From positions 6,472,679-6,536,678 of the forward strand of contig OZ022588.1 of the NCBI GenBank assembly GCA_963669155.1: a DNA stretch of 64,000 nucleotides, read 5' to 3'. The notes beneath the pieces were generated by a model. That model was not told the DNA's origin, ran no database searches, and saw only the letters and a list, made by a program, of their open reading frames with translations. This DNA is from Arbacia lixula (taxonomy: Eukaryota; Echinodermata; Echinoidea; Arbacioida; Arbaciidae). Positions 11,201 through 20,177 of this stretch are shown here, piece after piece. Within the stretch, counting starts at the first letter, position 1. Each line of letters opens with the position of its first letter. Position numbers and translations under genes: made by a program.

Positions 11201-14200
11201 ACAACAACAAAGAAGTAATAAGTTTTGTCACAAGGTATGTGATTACGTGTAAAAATGTTATTGAATCAGTATGATGACAAATGAAAATTGCCATATATTC
11301 AAAAGACTTTGGCAACAAGATTTTGAAGTTATTTTCATGTGGAAACATTCAGTGCAAGTAAGTGCCTTGCCGGTTGATTATGGTATTGAAACTGTTTGTT
11401 TGTTATTGAAGAAAATATTGTTTGGATCATACATGTCATCAAAATGGTTGAATAAGAAATTCAAAGTGACAAAATACTCAAGACAAGTTGTCAAGGTTAA
11501 ATTATGAGTTGTCATAAATGAGACATGGAAATATGATATTGTAAGTGTTCAAACATAAAAGTATGATTGTTCATAATGCGGAGAAGGTGAACATGTTTAT
11601 TTAGGGAACTTTAAATGTTTGAAAATGTAAAAGAAAAATTTGCTACGGCAAAATTTTCTTTTTTCCATGGGGGAAAGTGTTACAAATGTGTATAAGTTAT
11701 ACATATATAGCCATACATGTAGCTCTTGAATTAGCTGCACTCTGGGTGCTTGTGACATTCCTCACTGGTGAAATAAACATTTAGCAATGTGTACTGCCCA
11801 GAAGAGTCTGGAATGTTATTTACATGAAAGAATGTTGCAGCTAGCTGAGACTCATTAGCATAATAAAGGAGCTCAGATGGGCTAGTAATGACTCATCAGT
11901 GTAATCTAGGTCAGGTCAATATTGTTTGTCATGTTTACAAGCATAGGTACAGTATATGTACAATGAAGAGCTTACTAGATATATTGAGAAATCTCTAGAA
12001 GTACAAATAATAGAACCTTCTGGAATGTACAGTTTGTAGTATATATATGAGTTGTTTGAGATAGGAGCTCAGTTTTCATATCATCTTGCTCCAGTCACCT
12101 GTGATAAGAGTAACCTGCATCTAAGATATTGTTGTGACCCTGGCTCAATACCTACCTGTGAATTTATATGAGGACTTTCTCTACGTGGATAAATACCTGC
12201 CTGTTAAATAGCGCTTATGAGATCCTGCATGTGAAAGCGTGAAAGCTCTGTGGATTAACATTTGACCATCTTGGATCATCTATTTGGACTTGACTATCTG
12301 GAATACCTGCTCTTCAGCGTACAACATTGGGATCAACATTGCGATCATAATTTGGGAATACTGGATCGGATTATCAACTGGACCATCAGCGAGAGCCGTG
12401 GATCCATTGGACTTCAGTATCCTCCAGCACTGTAAGCTAACCTGTATCCATACATTGTAAAGTAACGTATATTGATGTATTGATGTACTGCAAGTGAACG
12501 CTTGTCTTGGTTTTTAAAAGGGGAAAATACCCCATATAATAAAGAACACCTGAACTAAATATTGGTATCATTTTGTGCGATCCTTTCTGGCGTGAACTGA
12601 TCGTAACAAAAGGAATTGGCATAGGGAAAGGGAAAGGGAAGAAAGGGAAGGAGCCACAGTTTTAAACTGCGGTATATTTTGTCCAGTTCATGATGAAACA
12701 CGATGCTTTAGCATGTGTTTCATGCTGAACTGGACAAAATATCCTGCGGCTCAAAACTGCGGCTCCTACCCTTTTTTCCCTTTCCCTTTCCCTATGCCAA
12801 TTCCTTTGAGCTGTAGTGTATGTGTTTTTGTTCTTAATGTATTTTTATCCTCTTTGCTTATGATCCAGTGACTAAAATAAATAAAGTTGATCTTGAACTT
12901 GAACTCTGCTACCCACCTCTCCAGCTGATGTCTTTATCAGCTGCAAATGCATAGTAGAGGGGTCCGATGATCTCGTTCATCCCCTGCACGTAGCCCTGGC
13001 CAGGGTTGAGTTTGGCATAGATGAACAGTATCCTCTCCAGAACTTCCCAATGGGCTTCTTGCCCTTCAGCTAGTGTGTCGTGACCAAATTCTACCTTTGC
13101 GGGCTTCTTGGATTTGACCATCTAGTGGAGTGAGAGAACAAGATGTAAAGCCAAACATCGATTTAAAAGTTGAGGCTCTCCTGAAATGTGGCCTCTAATC
13201 CACAAATACTATTGATGTTAATTGATGTACAGGTTGTGTACTTCACAGGAAATCCTGAGATTGAATCTACAGGCAAATAGTTCACTTACTTTGGTATGTA
13301 CATGTGTGAATGGTTTCTGTCAGGTAAGTAGCATGAAATATGCAATACAGCAATGTCCAGCAACTAGGTCAGAAGAAATTTACCAGAGTTTGTAACTATA
13401 GTGCCATTCTCATTGGGCTTAAAAAATCACAAAGATGGAAAAATCGCGAAGTTCAAAAAATCGCAAATTTAGGGGACAGGGACAACACGACCATTCGGCT
13501 TTTAGTACGTTTGTTAGGGAACTTTCACCCTAACTTGGCAATTTTTCTAACTTTGCGATTTTTTAAGCGCAATGAGAATGGCACTTATTGTAAACAAGGA
13601 GGAATGTGTCAATGACACAACACAGGAAATGCCAGTCCTCTGGTTATAGTGTATAAACTTGACATATCGTTCATCAAAATCGTCTGAGAAACAGATCGCT
13701 TGCAGGACCCTGCTCAGGTTCCTTTGTTGAAAGATGGCACAGATTATATGAAATGAAGAGGGAGGAGGGGAGTGGGGGAGGAAGGGTGGAAGATAAAGGG
13801 AGAGAAAGAGAAAAAGACAGATATGGATGGGGAAGGGGAGGGGAGAGAAATGGTAATTATAGAGGGGGATGTTAATATAAATAGACAATTAAAGGGTTAC
13901 TAAGTTCTCACTAATCTATGTAAAATCATCCACTAAAAACAAATTTCACATTCGTTTGCCGCAATATAGTCTCATTTTGACGAAAATTTGAAAAAACGCA
14001 CGCCTCCAGTGACATCAGAGAAGTCAAAATGCTATTGATTGTACAGAAGTCAACAATAGACCATTTTCGTAATGTATTCACATTTTTCCCCCTAACTGCG
14101 TAGTAACGGGTTATTGCATTCATCTGTATCTTGTCATTCATATTCAATGGATAGAATGTACTTTGAATCTATTAGTTGTTGCTACTCAGACAAACCTTGG

Positions 14201-17200
14201 ACAAGCTTTGGGGTTCCCATTGGTAACATATTATTTGAACGGAGTGAATAAAATACTTTATTCACGCCGCTGGCATTTATGGCTTTTTGACTTCTCTGAC
14301 GTCACTGGAGGCGTGCTTTTTTCAAATTTTTGTCAAAATAAGACTTTATTGCGGCAAACGAATGTGAAATTAGTTTTTGGTGGATGATTTTACATAGATT
14401 AGTGGGAACTTATTTTTCTAATTTACTAACCCTTTAAATGGGGGGGGGGGGTAGAAGAAAGGGGATGCATGTGTTGCAATTAACGAAATACATAATTTCA
14501 AAAAGTCAATGGAAGGTGGCAAAGAAAAGAGTTGAAAGATTACACAAAATATATACAAGGAAAGAGAGGATGAGAGATGGAAAGAAGAGAAGTGTTGGAG
14601 AGAGAGAGAGAGAGAGAGCATAAGTGAGAGATGGAGGAAGAACTGGAGAGGATAGCCAAGATAAATGGAAAGAGAGAAAAAGCACTGAATTTAAAAGGAA
14701 AAGGAGACAAAAGGAGAGAAAGAGCGAGGGGTAAAGTACAGAAGAAGGGAGCAAGAGATGGAGGGAGAGGAAGAGGGAGTGAGAGATGGAAGCAAAGAAA
14801 GAGTGATAGTTGAAACAAAAGACAAAGAATGAAAACGCAATATTGGCTGCGTTTATGCTCAACTTTTGGAACCAAAACCAGCGTTTTGATATGCGTTTAG
14901 TTTAAAAAGCGATTGCATTCATGCTCATTTTGATATAAATGCCGTTTCAAAATGCACAAAAAGGTGCGTTTATAATCGACGATTCCGACTAATCACATTT
15001 ATCTAGGAAGCTTAAACGCAGAAGTAATGTATTTTAATGCATTTAAATGACGTCATTTCAACAGTAGCAACACCCCCATACAGGACGTTTTGGATGAGTG
15101 TTTTCAATCAGAGTTTCAAAATGCTGCCTTCGCAAATTAAGCATAAACAGTACCCCCATATACGGTCTTTTGGATGAGCGCTTACAATCGGCGTTTCAAA
15201 CTCGCCAATTACTGCCTTTGCAAATTAAGCATAAACGCACCCAATAAGCAAAAAAAAAGTACAGATCATGACAAGTATCTATCTAGTTACGTTGGTGGTG
15301 CCAGCTCTGTTCTTGGCCACTGCAACCGTCTGCAGCATGCTGTGCTCCACTCGTTTCCTGAGCGTCTCCAGCGATGTAGTGGAATCAACTAATTCAGCAC
15401 AGGGGTAGTCTGTCGCTTTCTGGAAGAACCCAATGTCTGGCTGTAATCGCCTGAAGAGATTTCACACATGCAATGCTCATTATCATTTTGTATGGCCCTC
15501 TAAACCCATTCTTTAAAGCTCTAAAAACAAGCATACATCTTAACCTACAATATAAATATTGAGCATAAAGACAATGTCTGGCTGTAATCGCCTGAAGAGA
15601 TTTAACACACGCAATGCTCATTATCATTTTGGGTGGCCCTCTAAACCCATTCTTTACTGAGTCCGCATATTTGCGGGCTGGCTTTTCTCCATTCAGATAC
15701 TGAGCAGCATGATTCCTGCATAATCCGCTGTATGGGCAATAGACAACTAGCTATGAATAAACCTTCAATTCCTTATAGGACGCATAGTGTCCACTCTCCT
15801 GGGTTTTCACCTGATTTTAATTGAGAAGTGAAGTGGGGTCTTTAACGTGCATAGAGCGTGGCTCGTCTTTACACAGCACCTCCATTTAACGTCCTATCCA
15901 AAGGACAGAAAAATGTCATACCGTAATTGTGGTAGATTAACTCCCTTTGGTGGCAAAACAAAATGCCTGCACAAAAAGTACCGAAGCACATAAACAGTCA
16001 AGTAAACAATCTAATGAAGTTCAAGGTATCCAAGAAAGTATTATGAAGAATGATGAAACTATGAAATCATTCTAACAGGAATGAGCGACACAATGTTTCA
16101 AGAGTTTGACTACATTCTGTACCTGGTCTACTTCTAGTCCAGATTCACATCTATCATGATATAAGTAATATTTTGCTATTTTTAATATCCTATTTTAAAT
16201 AGAAGCTCTAAAAACAAGCACACATTTTAACCTGCAATATAAATGTTGAGCATGAAGGCAATTGCCCAGAAATAATTTTATATTTCTTCACATAATTTGT
16301 TAGGCAAGCATAACTTCAATATTTTTCAACAAAACTTCATAATTTTTTCAAAGTACATAGATGAGATAATACACAATTGTATTTATTTGTAATACTCATC
16401 AGTTATTGGCTGCTTCCCCCTTGATTTTCACAATTTTTGTTTTTAACAAAAGAAGTGATAAACCTCTTTGCTTGGGCAGTCAATTTGCTCTTCTTGGCCT
16501 TCCGTTTCCTGTCTGAGAGATGAGGCCATTCCTTCTTAGCCCAGGTGGATGTAACAAATCTTTTACTTCTGTTCAATATTTGTGCTAGTTCTCTAATGCT
16601 TTTACATGCATGTCGTAGTTAAATTACCCTCTTTCTTTCTGAAACAGTTGCATTTTCCCCTTGTTTCTTGCCATTTTGATGATCCAACAGGTTGACACTG
16701 AAAATTCCAATCCTTCAAGAAGAACCTCAAAGTTATAGTCCAAAAGAAACAGCTGTAAATCCATAAAAAGTTCTCGAAATTTCCTCGAAATTTCACATCA
16801 CGTAGGCTGCTATCTAAGAAGTGATTGACAGCAGTTTCAGACTGATTGGACCTATATCTACCGAGAGATGGCAGCTTTGCACAATTAAGAGGGTATGCAT
16901 ACTTATGCGCGTCACCCTATATACTGTATCTTAAAAAATATTTGTGCTATCATGACAAATTTGATATCAAACAAATGAGTATGTCATGCCCCTTCATCAC
17001 ATTGCTTTGTCATCAGGATCTGAAAAATATTTAGGTGCCATTTTTTCACAAAAAATCTTCCTATCTAAGACAAATTAAAAATAAAAACTTGACAAATACA
17101 TTTCATACTTGTGCTAGTTACTTCTCAACACAAACATTTCAGATTACACTCTTTTGTTCAGTGGTGACATATCATGATAGAAAATGTAATATAAATCATA

Positions 17201-20137
17201 GATTTAACATTTATATATTTCCATGAAACGATGTTTGAAAATATAATAACAAACAATAGAATACATTTGGCATGAGTATTAATTTTTTTTCTTCAAAGAA
17301 AATTCTACCTGAAATATAATTGAATCCCAACGGCATCCCAATCATGCAAAAGACCTTAAATCGCTCTTTCATTAGATACCAAACTCGTCATGGTAGTAAT
17401 TATATTTCTGACGATATAGTAAATTTTACGATGTTTAGCACACGAACAAATTTCACAGAATTGCATGGGTGCATGAAAAATTTTGGCCTCAACTGTGAAT
17501 GATAAATCCTAGTCACATGCTTCTCACCTTGTATCCTTGTCGATTTGAAGAAGAACCTCGTTATCCTTGAAGTACTGGGACCATTGGCCGGTTGGGTTAG
17601 GGTTGAGGGGCTGTACATGGGAACAAGAATCACAATTCGTGGATAACATGTTTGAGGATACAGTCAGAGTCAGAAGAGTCTGCTTCCCTATGAAAATCTT
17701 GTCATTTTTCATTTCAAGTTTTCTTGAACGAGTTTTCTCATTTTTTTGGACCAAGTTTGCTCATCCAAGGATCCCCGGGATAAATATACAGAATAGTTAC
17801 ATTGATATACAGTTAATACAATTGAATCAAAATTACAAACAAAAGGAAGTATATCGTATTCAGAAGAGAGGTTTCACACAACCAGGGTTCTAAATCTGTG
17901 CTAACTTTACGAAACGCCAAATAAAACACAAAGTATTATTATTAATTTAAGGTAATTAAATTTGTCCTCGGAATCGCTATGATATATTGAGATTGTCCAC
18001 AATCAAATAATTTCAAATGATTGAAATCAGCCAAATTGTGATTCTGTGACGAGCATCCATGATTTTGTGACAGCTTAGCATGCAGTTCAAGTTAAACCAC
18101 CACAAAGAATATGAGCCAATAAAGGTAAGCCTACGGAGTGAATGGATGGCGTCCACCTCCCTAATCTACTATTTAAGCAGTTCACAAGTGAAGCGTAAAA
18201 GACGTGTTTCAGATGTAAGTTACGGTATCATAATCATTATAATAAGCCACTTCGTAATTACAATCTGCGCATGAGCAGATTATTGATGGTAGAAAATGAC
18301 ATCGAGTCAAAGGCACTACTCATAGAATAAAATGAAAATTCATGATATTGTCGACCACATTTCAACTTAATATCATGCAGATATGGCAAGAGCTATTCAG
18401 CACTGAGAAGGTAGTGAAAGAACATTCCACCATGTACACCTGCTTCTATTGTTGTTCCAGGCACATTGTAAAATGTCTTTACATCCATCATTCTAAATAG
18501 CTTCATGAACAAATCCCAGGCTGCAGTCTAGTAGTATTTATTCAGTGGATTGTCCGACCATGGCGTAATTACGAACTGCTCTATTGTCATAATCCCTCAC
18601 ACTTCCCAATCCAAGGCTTACATGATCTTCCATGGTGACATCTGTCCTGTTAGTACTGTATTCCTTAGATCCTGGCTGGATGATCATCTCCTCAAGAAAG
18701 TCTTTGTACAGCTGCCTGGAATGCAGAAAGAGAACATACTCTAATTACAGCCACACTTCACACTGACAATGCTATAAAACTTTGGAGACTTTTCGTATAG
18801 CTGCTCTCCAGATTCAGATCATTTTCAGGTTCTTTTATTGATCCATATTTTTTTGAAAAAATTCAGCCTCCCCTGGGACAAGTGTACATATCAATTGACA
18901 AACAGGGAATGAAATGGATAACTGAGTAACATATGAGTATGTATATATTAATGTAAACTTGGATAAAAACAAAAACTCTAAAAGGCTGGGAGCGAGAGAA
19001 AGAGAGGGAAAGAAAAAGAACAAGGAATGGGAGAGAATAGAGTGAAAAAGAGGTTATGAGATGTTATAGAAATAATGAGCTTATCCCCAAACACAGCACT
19101 TCAGGCATATTTCTACTTCCCACTCAGGAATAAACGGGCAACAGGAGGAGGTAAATAATGCTGTCCTAGCACCAGGGCCTTGTTGCATAAAAGTCCCTTT
19201 TAATAGTAACCCTGTCTTCAATGGTAACTACCATGGTAAGACCACAGGACAGCCGATCAAATTCAAGGTGTCCACAGAAGTTGCCATTGGGTGCAAAGTT
19301 GCTATCAATGCTAAGTTTCTATACAACAGGGCCCTGATGTCATATGCAGCAAGACAGTAAAAGGTAAATACTTTGTTTGTATAGCTATCGTGGTATAGTG
19401 GTTTTGAACTGTGACTGAAGATCTTGAGATCCCAGGATCAAGCCCGCCCATGGCACTTGTGTCACTCAGCAAGATATGTTATCCACATTGCTGCTCCTCA
19501 CACGGGTGTATAATTGGGAACCCGGTACTGGGTAGGAATGGAATGAGTGAGCCTTACTGGCCACCATGATGCTAAAATTATCCCCCTGGGATCAGATAGG
19601 TGATACAAAGACTTATAGGCATCCAATGTCTATTGTAATAATATTGTAATATCCTCAAAAATGCTGTATAAATACAAATCCTAAATAATGAGCATGAGTG
19701 TATTGAGAAACCGCTTGGTACAAAGACATTTATTGGGTCCCAATTTTCATCCTAACCCTGCATTCTCAGCCCAAGACTTAAAGAAAAACAAAGGAAATTG
19801 ACCCCGTTATTACGAGCACTTCCTTAAGCCACGCCGCCCAGGTGGGAAATGCAATCAACACAAGCGATTTTTTTTGCGCTGTCTAACACCTCCCCTCTCT
19901 AAAGACTGATCACACACGCCGTGCAAGAATCCATACACACACGACCACACATGCAAGATCGAGTCCACATTACGTGCGTGTGGTACTGCATGCTCCGACC
20001 TTAATCGCCGATAAGCACGCACATGGTAGAGGGCGTATTCACACAAGTACAAGACCCTCTATATACATGTGACACTGTGTACAATCGTGTATGAAGATTC
20101 ATTGCGTGCAATCATTCACATCCCGCGGAAGGTGGAG

Positions 20138-20177
<40 letters not shown>

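Larger units (their letters stand above)
6226..12608 (+). mobile_element. LTR element 1: Gmr1-like Ty3/gypsy retrotransposon, RT-deleted
   Basis: This 6,383-bp element is flanked by a 4-bp target duplication, AAAG (6222-6225 and 12609-12612). Order: LTR (931 bp), primer-binding site, gag, protease, integrase, reverse-transcriptase remnant, RNase H end, polypurine tract, LTR. Integrase upstream of RT is the arrangement of Gmr1-type Ty3/gypsy elements rather than ordinary gypsy. The LTRs differ at one position by eye (A at 6292, C at 11744), so insertion is recent. The RT core is missing through an in-frame deletion, and a small frameshift separates integrase from its C-terminal module, so this copy cannot encode its own RT. 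It is antisense to TBC1D13 in intron 8, about 300 bp from exon 8. Confidence 0.93.
6211..12820. repeat. Foldback (long-palindrome) element split by LTR element 1
   Basis: If the LTR element and one target-site copy are removed, 6211-6225 joins 12613-12820. The result is one long inverted repeat with near-identical ~100-bp arms around 12700, whose termini pair as ACAGCTCAAAG and CTTTGAGCTGT. The arms contain runs of AGGGAA/TTCCCT and GGACAAAATAT. It is non-coding. The retrotransposon landed about 15 bp inside the left arm. A tail ending CTTGAACTTGAAC follows at 12880-12905. Confidence 0.8.

Noticed and set aside
11194-11668. Envelope gene in LTR element 1
   Set aside because: No long frame, signal peptide or membrane segment is present between the RNase H stop and the polypurine tract.
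13119-13121. ATG at 13121 as a start codon of TBC1D13
   Set aside because: A consensus acceptor directly precedes it and phase 0 is continuous with exon 7, so it is an internal Met.
14418-14875. Ser/Leu-rich ORFs on the minus strand (up to 118 codons)
   Set aside because: They lie in a GA-rich tract, and the complement automatically gives Ser/Leu/Phe codons without stops.
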